Source: Herbidospora daliensis
GTDB taxonomy: Bacteria; Actinomycetota; Actinomycetes; Streptosporangiales; Streptosporangiaceae
Assembly (NCBI RefSeq): GCF_001570585.1
Contig: NZ_BBXF01000002.1
Span: forward strand, 62,001 to 126,000
DNA: 64,000 nt
Direction: 5' to 3'
This document shows, piece after piece, positions 45,941 to 54,436 of this stretch; positions within the stretch are counted from its first letter, which is position 1; every line of letters begins with the position of its first letter. The position numbers were made by a program, and so were the translations under genes. The notes under the pieces were generated by a model that saw only the letters and a program-made list of their open reading frames with translations, had not been told where the DNA came from and searched no databases.

Positions 45941-47326
45941 TCAGGCGGCGCGCGAGACCAGGGTCGCCAGCCGGTCGAGCGCCTTGACGGTCTTGCCGGG
46001 GTCGGTGACGCCGTTGGCCATGAACGCGAAGCTCAGCAGCCGTCCGTCGGCGGTGTGGACCAGGCCCGTCAGTGTGTTCACTCCGTCGAGCGTGCCCGTC
46101 TTGGCCCGGACCAATCCGGCCCCGGCCTTCGAGTCGGCCTCGCCGTAGCGGCCGTGGAGGGTGCCGGTGAAGCCCGCGACGGGCATTCCGCTGATCAGCG
46201 AGTGGAGGTTCGGGTGTTGCGGAGAGGCGCCCAGCGCGACGAGTTTCGCCAGCGCCGCCGGGGTGATCTTGTTGGCGGTCGACAGGCCGCTGCCGTCGTG
46301 GACCTCGACGCCCTGGGTGACCCCGAGGCGGGCCAGCACGGCCCGGTAGGCCTTGGCCTGGCCGGCGTAGGTGTGGGGCTGCTTCTCGGCGATGGCGACG
46401 TGGCGGCCGAGGGCCTCGGCCAGGTCGTTGTCGCTCTCGGTCAGCATGCGCTCGACCAGGGCGTAGACCGGGGCCGACTCGACCCGGGCCAGTTCCTGGC
46501 CGGGCTGCGCGGCCTTGCCGGGCTTGATCGTCTTGCCCACCTTGACGCCGTACTTGGCGAGCAGGTCGCCGAACGCCTGGGCCGCGTCGGCCGGCGGGTT
46601 GGCCGAGCGGGGGGCGTCGTTGCGGGGCACCACGCGGCCCTCGTCGATGGCCAGCGCGGTCACCGGGGAGGCGCTGCCCTCGGGCACGTACGTCGGCTTC
46701 CAGCCGGGGGCGGTCACCGGGCCCTGGAACAGCGAGGCGTCGTAGGAGAGCGTGACCGACTTCACTCCGGCGGCCTTCAGCGCCTTGGCGGTGCGGGAGG
46801 CGAGGGTCTGGAGGCTGGCCGCCCTCGGATAGTGGTCGCGGGGGTCGGCCTTGGGCCCGGCGAGGGTCGGATCGCCGCCGCCGACCAGAACGATCTTGCC
46901 GGGGGCGGTCTGCACGACCGTGGTGGCGAACGTCACATCGGCGCCGATCGAGGCGAGCGCCGCGGCGCCGGTGACCACTTTGGTGGTGGACGCCGGGGTC
47001 AGCGCGGTGGTCGAGCCCTCATCGAACAGCGTTTGCCCGGTTTCCGTGTCGATGACGGTACCTGCGACCTTGCCCCCGATTCCCGGGTCACCCATGGCGT
47101 CACGGAGCAGGGTGGTCAAAGTACTCTTAGCCGGGAGAGGGCCGTCGAGCGCGGCGACCAGAACAGGCGGTGCCGTGACGATCGGTGTGGGGGCCGGTTT
47201 GGGGGCCGCGGCCTGTATCGGATTCCGCTCGCTGCCGTTGACCACGAGGTAGACGCCCGCGGCGATGACGAACATCTGAAGCAGCGCGAGGGTGGCGACA
47301 ACCACCCAACGCTCGCGTCGCACCAC
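45941..47326 (-). CDS. dacB: D-alanyl-D-alanine carboxypeptidase/endopeptidase, PBP4 family
   Basis: This 461-residue S13-family penicillin-binding protein is anchored by an N-terminal helix (about 7-30) with a Pro-rich linker. The catalytic motifs are present in order: SxxK with Ser113 and Lys116 (PASTTKV), SxN (ESDND) and KTG (AKTGTLDG). It would trim or cleave peptidoglycan cross-links outside the membrane. The gene is divergent from ppa by 74 bases, an arrangement widespread in actinobacteria, and 23 bases upstream of the metalloprotease gene on the same strand. Confidence 0.94.
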   Translation of the reverse strand: MVRRERWVVVATLALLQMFVIAAGVYLVVNGSERNPIQAAAPKPAPTPIVTAPPVLVAALDGPLPAKSTLTTLLRDAMGDPGIGGKVAGTVIDTETGQTLFDEGSTTALTPASTTKVVTGAAALASIGADVTFATTVVQTAPGKIVLVGGGDPTLAGPKADPRDHYPRAASLQTLASRTAKALKAAGVKSVTLSYDASLFQGPVTAPGWKPTYVPEGSASPVTALAIDEGRVVPRNDAPRSANPPADAAQAFGDLLAKYGVKVGKTIKPGKAAQPGQELARVESAPVYALVERMLTESDNDLAEALGRHVAIAEKQPHTYAGQAKAYRAVLARLGVTQGVEVHDGSGLSTANKITPAALAKLVALGASPQHPNLHSLISGMPVAGFTGTLHGRYGEADSKAGAGLVRAKTGTLDGVNTLTGLVHTADGRLLSFAFMANGVTDPGKTVKALDRLATLVSRAA

Positions 47327-47400
47327 GTGACCTCTCCCTAGTTACGCCTACGAGACACTAACGCCACTCCGGGACCACTCGGATGGCTTGAGCGGAGGAA

Positions 47401-47886
47401 ATGGCAGTGGAGTTCGACGTTGTCGTTGAGATACCCAAAGGGCAACGCAACAAATATGAGGTGGATCATGAGACTGGCCGCATCCGGCTCGACCGGATGC
47501 TCTTCACGTCCACTCAGTACCCTGCCGACTACGGCTTCATCGAGAACACCCTCGGCGAGGACGGCGACCCCCTCGACGCCCTCGTCCTTCTCCAGGAACC
47601 GACCTTCCCCGGGTGTCTCATCCGCTGTCGCGCCGTCGGCATGTTCCGCATGACCGACGAGAAGGGCGGCGACGACAAGGTCCTCTGCGTCCCCTCACGC
47701 GACCCCCGCCAGGAGCACATCCGCGACATCCACCATGTCCCGGAGTTCGACCGGCTGGAGATCCAGCACTTCTTCGAGGTCTACAAGGACCTCGAGCCCG
47801 GCAAGTCCGTCGAGGGCGCCAACTGGGTCGGCCGGACCGAGGCCGAGGCCGAGATCGAGCGCTCCTACAAGCGCGCCAAGCACTGA
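47401..47886 (+). CDS. ppa: inorganic pyrophosphatase
   Basis: Ppa is a soluble family I enzyme that hydrolyses pyrophosphate and so pulls biosynthetic reactions forward. The 161-residue protein has the active-site signature [11 protein letters not shown] with three metal-binding aspartates, preceded by [12 protein letters not shown] and followed by [14 protein letters not shown]. The length is standard. The start is the ATG at 47401 behind GGAGGAA. It is convergent with the NlpC/P60 gene, the stops being one base apart. Confidence 0.97.
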   Translation: MAVEFDVVVEIPKGQRNKYEVDHETGRIRLDRMLFTSTQYPADYGFIENTLGEDGDPLDALVLLQEPTFPGCLIRCRAVGMFRMTDEKGGDDKVLCVPSRDPRQEHIRDIHHVPEFDRLEIQHFFEVYKDLEPGKSVEGANWVGRTEAEAEIERSYKRAKH

Positions 47887-47887
47887 C

Positions 47888-48949
47888 TCAGCCCGGTCTC
47901 GTGGCGCCGACGTAGTCGGGCCGCCACATCGACGCGATGCGGACCACGTCTCCCGTCTGGGGGGCGTGGACCATCAGGCCGCGTCCGATGAACATGCCGA
48001 CGTGGTGGATCGGGTCGCCGAAGAAGACGAGGTCGCCGGGGCGCAGGTCGGCTGATTCGACGTGCGGCCCGGCGGTCCACTGCGTGCCGGTCCAGTGGTC
48101 GAGCGGCACGCCGGCCCGTTCCCAGGCCCGCATCGTCAGCCCCGAGCAGTCGAAGCTCTCGGGGCCGTCGGCCGCCCACACGTAGGGTTTGCCGAGCTGG
48201 GCCAGCGCCCAGCGGGCCGCCTCGCCGCCCGCTCCCCCGGCGGTGAGCGCCCAGCCGGGCGCCGCCGGACCGGCCCCCATACGGAACCTGGCCAGGTCGA
48301 GGCGCTCCTCGATCTCCCGCTGCTCCTCGCGCAGGTCCCTGGTCTCCGCCAGCTGCGTCTTCACGGCCTCCTCCGCGGCCGTCTTGAGACGCTCCGCCTC
48401 GGCCGCGGCCCGGTGGGCCTCGTCGAGCACGTCGGCGGCCTGGTTCTGCAGGATCCGCAGCACCTCGCGGCTGTCGTCGAGGCGGTCGAGGACGGCCGCG
48501 CGCTCGTCGCCGATCTGGGTGACCAGGCTGGCCCGGCGCATCAGCGCGTCGGGGGCGCCCGGCAGGGCCATCATCGGGTTGGCCAGGTCGACCCCGTAGG
48601 CGTCGGCGGCCAGGGCCGCGGCCCGGCTCCTGGCCTCCTCGACGGTCTGCTCCGCCGCCAGCAGGTCGGCGGTGACCTCGGCGTGCTCGGCCTCGGCCCG
48701 CCGCACCGTGACCAGCTCGCCGTTGTACGCCTCCACAAGGCGCTCGGCGTCTCTGACGAGCACGCGGCGGCGCTCCTTGGCCCGCGCCAGCTTCACCTGG
48801 TTGCGGGCCAGCTCCTGAACCTGCGCGGAGATCGTGTCGCGGGGGCCGGGGGTCGCCGCGGCCTCTCCCGGCGCCCCGGCCAGCAGCCCGGCGACGATGA
48901 GCGCCGCGGGCAGCGCCCTCGACCTGCGATTCGACATGCGCAGGCCCAT
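47888..48949 (-). CDS. secreted NlpC/P60 peptidoglycan endopeptidase
   Basis: This 353-residue protein has the same layout as the NlpC/P60 protein at 23158: a signal peptide (MSNRRSRALPAALIVAGLLA, cleavage around AAATPGP), a long charged coiled coil (about 40-225), and a C-terminal NlpC/P60 domain with Cys268 (FDCSGL), His315/316 (HHVGMFIG) and His328 (MVHAPQTGD). Both share TGTQWTAG/TGSQWTAG and LRPGDLVFF-type segments, so they are paralogues. Unlike the first copy, its upstream region shows no c-di-AMP riboswitch blocks, so this one escapes that control. The start is the ATG at 48949; an ATG four codons later is possible. Confidence 0.92.
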   Translation of the reverse strand: MGLRMSNRRSRALPAALIVAGLLAGAPGEAAATPGPRDTISAQVQELARNQVKLARAKERRRVLVRDAERLVEAYNGELVTVRRAEAEHAEVTADLLAAEQTVEEARSRAAALAADAYGVDLANPMMALPGAPDALMRRASLVTQIGDERAAVLDRLDDSREVLRILQNQAADVLDEAHRAAAEAERLKTAAEEAVKTQLAETRDLREEQREIEERLDLARFRMGAGPAAPGWALTAGGAGGEAARWALAQLGKPYVWAADGPESFDCSGLTMRAWERAGVPLDHWTGTQWTAGPHVESADLRPGDLVFFGDPIHHVGMFIGRGLMVHAPQTGDVVRIASMWRPDYVGATRPG

Positions 48950-48994
48950 TCCCGCAGGTCACTCAAGGAACACCGGCCCCAATGGCAAAGGAGT

Positions 48995-49642
48995 TCACAC
49001 GAGTTTCAGCAGCCGGGCGATCCAGGGGCGCATGCCCGTGGTCACCGGGTCGGGGCCGCGCGGGTAGGCGAACACCGGGGCGTCGCCGCCGTGGGTGGCC
49101 CGCAGTTCGGCCGCCTTGCACCAGTCGGCGGCGGTCCGGCAGGCCGCCCAGGCGACCGACAGGGCCGGCCGGGCCTCGGGGTGGCGTTCGTGGATCTGCG
49201 CCAGGGTGATCGCGGCGTGGGCGGCGGCGTAGCCGTCGTCGGGGTAGGCGGTGCCGGCCAGGTAGGGCGCGGTGACCCGGCCCCCGTGGGGGGTGCTCTG
49301 CACCCACGTCCAGTTGGCGACGACCAGGTTCAGGACCGGGGCGGGGAGGCGGGCGGCCTCGCCGTACATGCGGTCTTGGCGGGGGCCCGTCAGGCGGCGG
49401 GAGGACAGCAGCCACGTGACGTCGTCGGGGGTGTGGGCCTCGGCCAGCCAGGTCAGGATGGCCAGGGCCCGCGCGGCCTGGAGGCGGCTCAGGTCGAGGA
49501 CGTCGCGGAGCATGCGGGGGCCGGGGTCGAGCCAGACCGGCCAGGCCGCCTCGTGGGCCTTGGTGACGAGGTCGGCCAGCGGGGCGGGCGGCAGGTCGGG
49601 GTAGACCCGGCGATCACGAACGGCAAAGCCGTCGGCGGCCAT
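48995..49642 (-). CDS. hypothetical protein downstream of the sigma/anti-sigma fusion
   Basis: This 215-residue soluble protein of unknown family is mostly helical by composition, with several Trp (PVWLDPGPRM, LVVANWTWVQS, VAWAACRTAADWCKAAEL). It has no signal peptide or membrane span. Its start at 49642 lies 29 bases inside the 3' end of the sigma-factor fusion gene, in another frame, so the two are translated from one mRNA and probably function together. I cannot assign an activity. Confidence 0.7.
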   Translation of the reverse strand: MAADGFAVRDRRVYPDLPPAPLADLVTKAHEAAWPVWLDPGPRMLRDVLDLSRLQAARALAILTWLAEAHTPDDVTWLLSSRRLTGPRQDRMYGEAARLPAPVLNLVVANWTWVQSTPHGGRVTAPYLAGTAYPDDGYAAAHAAITLAQIHERHPEARPALSVAWAACRTAADWCKAAELRATHGGDAPVFAYPRGPDPVTTGMRPWIARLLKLV

Positions 49643-50912
49643 GGTGTTCGCCCTTCACGTGCTCGTGGGCCTCGTGCTCGTGCGTCTCGTCGGTGGTGGA
49701 CGCCAGGTCGACGACGACCGGCTCGGCCGACGGGGTGACCGTGGCGACCGGGGTCGGCGACGGGCGCGGGCCCGGCGGACGGCTGTGCGGGGGCTCGCCC
49801 TGGGCGGTCTTCGTGGGCCGGGGGCGCGGCTGCGCGGCGCGCTCGGGCCGGGGGTAGTGGACGCCGAGCACGGTCGGCCGGGGCCGGGCCACCGCGCTCT
49901 CGGACGGCTCCTCGACCGGGTCGAGCGTGCGGATCGGCGGCGGCACCTTGGGCGGGACCTTCGGCGGAAAGTCGCTGACCGTGGCGGCCGGGGTGTAGAG
50001 CCGGGCGGTCGGCGCGGCCACGCCGGCGCGTTCGTCCATCGTCTCGCCGGTGACCTGCATGACCAGCACGACCACCACGGCCGCCGCGACCACGGCCGCC
50101 AGCGCGCCTGCGGCCACGTGACGGCCGCGCCGGCTCTCGCCGCCCGGGAAGCCGTCGGAGTCGAGCGGCCCGGCCCGGCGGGCGACGTAGCGGCGGTAGG
50201 CCAGCAGTTCGGGGTCGATGAAGCAGCTCATCACCCGGACGCGGACCGTGTCGGGCATGACCGGGAGGGGCAGCAGGGCGAAGACCTTGCCGGCCGAGAC
50301 CTGGCGGGCCCGGTGGGGGCGGCAGGTCTCGCAGGTGAAGATGTGGTTCACCACGCGGGCGCGGCGTTCGTCGGGATCGCCGCCCTCGGCGTCGGCCACC
50401 AGGACCGAGCGGGCCGGGCAGTCGCCGGGGTCGCGGCGGGCCAGCACCTCGGCGGTGATCGCGTCTTGCAGGCGCAGCGAGGCCGACTCGCGCAGGGCCT
50501 CGGCGTGGCGGGCGCTCAGGCCGAGCACCACGCCCAGGTCGGCGGCGGCCAGGCCGTGGCGCAACGACAGTTCGAGGATCTCGCGGTCGGCCGGGGGCAG
50601 GCCGTGGACGGCGTGCCAGGCGGCGGCGTCGGGGGCCTCCTCGGGTTCGGCGGGCTGCCCGGCCTGCCACCGGCGGCGGCACTCGGCGCGGGCCAGCGCG
50701 AGCAGCCAGACGTAGAGGCGGTCGGGGTCGCGCAGGGCGTCGATGTGGGCCTCGGCGGCGATCATGGTGTCGCGTAACGCCACCTGGGCGCCCTCGGCGC
50801 CGAGCAGGAACCAGCAGAAGCGGTAGACGCCTTCGGCGTGGGCGTCGTAGAGGGCTGCGAGAGCACCCGGATCGCGGGCGCGCAGGGCCTGAACCAGATC
50901 GCGATCGGTCAT
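49614..50912 (-). CDS. ECF-type sigma factor fused to a ZAS-like anti-sigma and membrane segment
   Basis: This is a 432-residue multidomain protein. Residues 1-85 are sigma-70 region 2 (GALAALYDAHAEGVYRFCWF). Residues 103-160 are region 4 (LPPADREILELSLRHGL, DLGVVLGLSARHAEALR). Next comes a zinc anti-sigma-like signature H190-x3-C194-x2-C197 (NHIFTCETC), one membrane helix at 265-287, and an extracytoplasmic tail of about 145 residues rich in Pro, Arg and Thr, ending in a His/Glu-rich stretch (THEHEAHEHVKGEHHG). A sigma factor tethered to its own inhibitor could be released by proteolysis or zinc/redox change; that is inference. The ATG at 50912 lacks a strong ribosome-binding site. The 3' end overlaps the next gene by 29 bases. 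Confidence 0.82.
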   Translation of the reverse strand: MTDRDLVQALRARDPGALAALYDAHAEGVYRFCWFLLGAEGAQVALRDTMIAAEAHIDALRDPDRLYVWLLALARAECRRRWQAGQPAEPEEAPDAAAWHAVHGLPPADREILELSLRHGLAAADLGVVLGLSARHAEALRESASLRLQDAITAEVLARRDPGDCPARSVLVADAEGGDPDERRARVVNHIFTCETCRPHRARQVSAGKVFALLPLPVMPDTVRVRVMSCFIDPELLAYRRYVARRAGPLDSDGFPGGESRRGRHVAAGALAAVVAAAVVVVLVMQVTGETMDERAGVAAPTARLYTPAATVSDFPPKVPPKVPPPIRTLDPVEEPSESAVARPRPTVLGVHYPRPERAAQPRPRPTKTAQGEPPHSRPPGPRPSPTPVATVTPSAEPVVVDLASTTDETHEHEAHEHVKGEHHGRRRLCRS

Positions 50913-51030
50913 GTCACAGAAGGTAATGGATCCGTAACTTGGAGTTCAGGATTTCTGCCGCATTCTCCGCTGCTATTTTCCTGGTTAATTGGGGCAGATT
51001 CATGAGCCCGAGCCACGGCCGGCCCTCGGC

Positions 51031-51996
51031 TCACTTTTCTCCACCGAGCGGAACACCTTCGAAGTCGGCCGGAATTCGTATCCCCAACTGGGCGAAAACG
51101 GTCGGCGCGACGTCGACGAGTTTCGCCTCGTGGCGGCGTTCGTGCCGGATTCCGGGGCCCGCGGCGAGCAGGAAGATCTGCAGTTCCTCGGGCGACCGGC
51201 CGCCGTGGCCGCCCTCATCGCGGTGCCCGTGGTCGGTCACCACGATGACCGACCACTTCTCCTCCGGGTACGTCGGCCGTCGTCTCACGGCGTCGACGAG
51301 GCGGCCGACGCCGAGGTCCATGGTGTCGAGCGCCGTGGTGTACTCGGGGCCGAGAGGCCCGTGTTTGTGGGCCACCTTGTCGGGGTTGACCAGGTGCAGG
51401 AAGACGACGTCGGCCCGGTGGCGGGAGATCAGGTCGGTCATCCGGCGGATGATCATCTCGTCCTTGAGGTGCTCGGCGTAGTCGACGCCGGGGCGCAGGG
51501 TGGCGTGCCAGTCGACCTGGTGCAGCAGGCCGGTCTCGAAGAAGGTGCGCCACAGGGTGACGGCCAGCGTGTCGAGATCGGGACGCAGTCTTTCCAGCCG
51601 GGTCAGGAAATCGGGATATCTCGTGTATTGGCGTCCATCAAAGGTGTTGTCGTGTACGCCATGCTTTTCCGGATTGACACCCGTGAGAATGGTCGACCAC
51701 GCCGGACCGCTCAGCGATTTCACGCCCGGCGCGAGATCGAGCTGCCCGGTCGCATAGAGGCCCTCGCTCATCAGCGCGCGCAGATAGGTCGCCTTCGTGG
51801 TGAGCACCCGGTCGGTGCGCACCCCGTCGACCCCGATCACCAGGACCTTCGGCACCGGCTCCGGCCGGACCGGTTCGACGTGGCTGACCGGCCCGCACCC
51901 GAGCGCCACGACCGTGGCGAGGGTGAGCGAGACGCGGACGACCGGAGGACATCCGCGGATCCACCCGCAGGACGCCGGCCGTGGCCGGGGTCTCAC
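51031..51996 (-). CDS. lipoprotein-type alkaline-phosphatase-superfamily phosphodiesterase
   Basis: This 321-residue protein starts at a GTG at 51996 that overlaps the upstream gene's stop (GTGA). Residues 15-33 are hydrophobic and end in VALGCGPVS, a loose lipobox, so it is probably exported. The catalytic domain is of the type I phosphodiesterase/nucleotide pyrophosphatase kind: KVLVIGVDGVRTD (first metal Asp), a Ser/Thr nucleophile region around SGPAWSTILTGVNPEKHGV, LHLVNPDKVAHKHG, and TDHGHRDEGGHGG. The substrate is unknown. It belongs to the same superfamily as the c-di-AMP phosphodiesterase AtaC, but AtaC is cytosolic, so identity is doubtful. Confidence 0.8.
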   Translation of the reverse strand: MRPRPRPASCGWIRGCPPVVRVSLTLATVVALGCGPVSHVEPVRPEPVPKVLVIGVDGVRTDRVLTTKATYLRALMSEGLYATGQLDLAPGVKSLSGPAWSTILTGVNPEKHGVHDNTFDGRQYTRYPDFLTRLERLRPDLDTLAVTLWRTFFETGLLHQVDWHATLRPGVDYAEHLKDEMIIRRMTDLISRHRADVVFLHLVNPDKVAHKHGPLGPEYTTALDTMDLGVGRLVDAVRRRPTYPEEKWSVIVVTDHGHRDEGGHGGRSPEELQIFLLAAGPGIRHERRHEAKLVDVAPTVFAQLGIRIPADFEGVPLGGEK

Positions 51997-52370
51997 GCCA
52001 GGCCGCCGGCCACGATCGCGAGGCCCGCCGCGGCGGCGGCCGAGGCGCCCAGCGCGAGGGTCACCCCGGCGCAGACCATGGCGGTCTCGACGACGCCCCG
52101 GTTGATCGACCGGGGGTGGTCGTCGGCGATCTCCCGCAGCGCCCGCACGCCCATGACCAGCGCGCCCAGGGCGAGGAAGACGCCCACGCCGCCCAGGAAG
52201 AGCAGCGGGAGCGAGAGGTAGCCGAGCCGGGCGGTCCAGACGACCGAGGTGTACGGGGCGTCGCGCCGCGCCACCGCCGCCTCGACCAGGGCCCAGGAGG
52301 TCATCAGGTCTTTCGTGGAGGCGGTGCCACGCCCGAATCGAGGTGTAGGCCGTACTTTGAGGTTCTTCAT
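51993..52370 (-). CDS. small two-span membrane protein
   Basis: This 125-residue protein has a basic N-tail (MKNLKVRPTPRFGRG), a polar stretch, and two hydrophobic helices: ARLGYLSLPLLFLGGVGVFL continuing to about residue 76, and VVETAMVCAGVTLALGASAA continuing to the C-terminus. The layout resembles DUF4190-like proteins, but I cannot assign it firmly. Its TGA overlaps the GTG start of the phosphodiesterase gene, so the two are coupled; it may help membrane placement of that enzyme. The function is unknown. Confidence 0.7.
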   Translation of the reverse strand: MKNLKVRPTPRFGRGTASTKDLMTSWALVEAAVARRDAPYTSVVWTARLGYLSLPLLFLGGVGVFLALGALVMGVRALREIADDHPRSINRGVVETAMVCAGVTLALGASAAAAAGLAIVAGGLA

Positions 52371-52462
52371 GGCAATCGCCCCCGGAAGAAAGATCGAGCC
52401 TTATTCGGGGGAATATCACGAACGCTGAGTGATACCTCCGCGACGCGCTGTTTCTTGGTGAT

Positions 52463-53545
52463 TCACGGGGCCAGCCCGGCCGCCGCGCACCCGTCGGCCA
52501 GGGCGTCGAGCCCGAACGCCTCGGCCGGGCCGAGCGCCCCGATGCCGCCCACCCCGCCGACCAGGGCGCTGGTCGCGCCCCAGGCGAGCATTCTGGCGGT
52601 CAGGTCGTAGGGGTCGCCGCCGTTCAGGCGGACGGTGGCGAGCAGGGTGCCGTCGTCGGCGTACGCCTCGGCGATGGTCTGGGAGGCGATCGGGTGGCTC
52701 TCCTGGCTGGTCGACCGGGCCGCCCGCTCGGCCATGGCCGCCATGAGCCGCTGGGAGCCCGGCAGGGCCCGCAGCAGCGGGGTCGCCCTGGCGAAGACGC
52801 CCGCGGCGCGGGTCAGGCCGCCGAGCCAGCCCAGGTAGACGTTGACCTCGCGCAGCCGGGGGTGGGTGCGCGGGAGGGCGAAGTGCTCGCTGGCCCCCAC
52901 GGCGATGCCGTGTCTCTTTCTCGCGCCGAAGGCGAAGGCCCGGGTGCGGCCGGTCTCCCGGACGATGCGGCCGTCGCGGAAGCCGTACATGGGTTCGAGG
53001 ATCATGCTCAGCGCGGAGGCGCGGGTGCCGGCGCTGGCCCGCTTGGCCATGTTGCCGCGCAGGAAGTAGCCCACGTCGACCCTGATCGCGTCGTTGCCGG
53101 CCTTGCGCAGGGCGAGGGCGGCGGCCAGGTTGCCGGGGACGTAGTCGTACCCGAAGGCGGGGATCAGGGTCGCGCCCGCCGCGGCGGCCTCGGGGCCGTG
53201 GCGCTGGAAGACGCGCTTGACGAAGGGCGGCTCGCCGGTCGAGTCGAGGTAGACCGCACCCGCCTCGACGGCCGCCATGACCGCCGCGTCGCCCCACCGC
53301 AGGAACGGTCCCACGGTCGAGACCAGCACGTCGCCGGGTTCGAGCAGGCGGGCCACCGAGCGCGGCCGGGTCGCGTCGGCCACCGCCGTGGGCAACGTGC
53401 CCGGCAAGGTGGCGGCCAGGTCGGCCAGCCGGGCGGGGTCCCGCCCGGCCAGCAACGGCTCGGCGCCCAGCGCGACCAGCGCCTTCGCCGTGAGCCGCCC
53501 GGTGTAGCCGGTGGCGCCGAACAGGACGATACGGGGGGTGGTCAT
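52463..53545 (-). CDS. saccharopine dehydrogenase-like NAD(P)-binding enzyme
   Basis: This is a 360-residue protein with an N-terminal Rossmann site (IVLFGATGYTGRLTAKAL) and the family signature DVLVSTVGPFLRWGDAAV, YLDSTGEPPFVKRVF and FGYDYVPGNLAA. It belongs to the saccharopine dehydrogenase / trans-acting enoyl reductase group. In mycobacteria such proteins act in complex-lipid synthesis, but here no polyketide synthase is near, so the substrate is unknown. The start is the ATG at 53545. Its promoter region separates it by only 23 bases from the lipoprotein gene upstream on the same strand. Confidence 0.82.
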   Translation of the reverse strand: MTTPRIVLFGATGYTGRLTAKALVALGAEPLLAGRDPARLADLAATLPGTLPTAVADATRPRSVARLLEPGDVLVSTVGPFLRWGDAAVMAAVEAGAVYLDSTGEPPFVKRVFQRHGPEAAAAGATLIPAFGYDYVPGNLAAALALRKAGNDAIRVDVGYFLRGNMAKRASAGTRASALSMILEPMYGFRDGRIVRETGRTRAFAFGARKRHGIAVGASEHFALPRTHPRLREVNVYLGWLGGLTRAAGVFARATPLLRALPGSQRLMAAMAERAARSTSQESHPIASQTIAEAYADDGTLLATVRLNGGDPYDLTARMLAWGATSALVGGVGGIGALGPAEAFGLDALADGCAAAGLAP

Positions 53546-53568
53546 GCCATTACCGTAACCTCACGGGT

Positions 53569-54372
53569 TCACGGCTTCTGTTCGGTGATGACGGTGTAGC
53601 CGCGGTCCTTGGCGAACGGCGCGGTCTTCGGGGCCTGGGTGAAGATCGGCGCGGCCCCGCCGGCGGCCAGGTCCTCATAGGGCTTGGCGGTGGCCCCCCA
53701 GGTGCGGGCGGTCACGGCGGTGGCGGCGGCGACCCCGGCGCTGACGCTCTCGACCGTGATGATGAACCGGCGGCTCGCCCCCGGCCGGACGTCGTCGACG
53801 AAGGCGGTGCCCCCGCCGATCAGCTTGCCCGTGGCGTCGCGCAGCAGCCCGGTCACCACCAGGCTCCCGGCCGGCCGCGTGAACGGCGACTCGACGTAGC
53901 CGGTGATCAGGTAGGACGAGGCGCCCAGCTTCTCGGTCGACACCCGGCTCACCGGGAACGTCTTGTACGCCGACGGTACCCGCGCCGCCTGGTGCCACGA
54001 GGCCGGCTTGTAGTCGATCTTGACGCTGACCGGCTTCTCGACCGCCAGCGCCTCCCCGGTGAACGCCATCGACCCGCCAGGAGCGACCGCGTCGAGCGGC
54101 TGCTCCATCCGGACGACCTCCTTGCCGGCGGCGTCCTTCCCGGTGATCGTGGCGACCGCGTTCTCGCCGAAGTGCCACTTGTTGCCGTTGTTGAGCACGG
54201 CGGCCCAGTTGACCAGGTAACCGCCACTGGCCTGCACGACCGAGGAGGTCTGCTCCTTCAGCGCGAGCGGGGCGAGTTCGGTCTTCTTGGTCTCCTCGTC
54301 CCCCGAGCACCCGGAAACCAGGAGCGTCACGGAGAGGAACGACAGGGCCAGGGCTGTCATACGGTGCGTCAC
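53569..54372 (-). CDS. secreted lipoprotein of unknown function
   Basis: This 267-residue lipoprotein has a signal peptide (MTHRMTALALSFLSVTLLVS) with the lipobox LVSGC, so the Cys becomes N-terminal and lipidated. The mature part is beta-rich with no cysteines, containing two FxxF-like strand-rich repeats (NWAAVLNNGNKWHFGENAVA and YLITGYVESPFTRPAG) that look like FxLD/DUF4352-type immunoglobulin-like domains. The start is a GTG at 54372 or an ATG at 54360. The long frame upstream belongs to the ABC-F gene region and is not coding here. The partner or ligand is unknown. Confidence 0.78.
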   Translation of the reverse strand: MTHRMTALALSFLSVTLLVSGCSGDEETKKTELAPLALKEQTSSVVQASGGYLVNWAAVLNNGNKWHFGENAVATITGKDAAGKEVVRMEQPLDAVAPGGSMAFTGEALAVEKPVSVKIDYKPASWHQAARVPSAYKTFPVSRVSTEKLGASSYLITGYVESPFTRPAGSLVVTGLLRDATGKLIGGGTAFVDDVRPGASRRFIITVESVSAGVAAATAVTARTWGATAKPYEDLAAGGAAPIFTQAPKTAPFAKDRGYTVITEQKP

Positions 54373-54436
54373 CAGGCCGTGATAACGCGTACGTGCGGCC
54401 CCGTTCACCTCGACCCGCCAACAGCGGACCCAATCT

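Noticed and set aside
51031-51996. AtaC, the c-di-AMP phosphodiesterase, completing the c-di-AMP set
   Set aside because: It has the same superfamily fold, but this protein has a hydrophobic N-terminus ending in a lipobox-like LGC and is probably exported, while AtaC is cytosolic. I therefore left it as a phosphodiesterase of unknown substrate.
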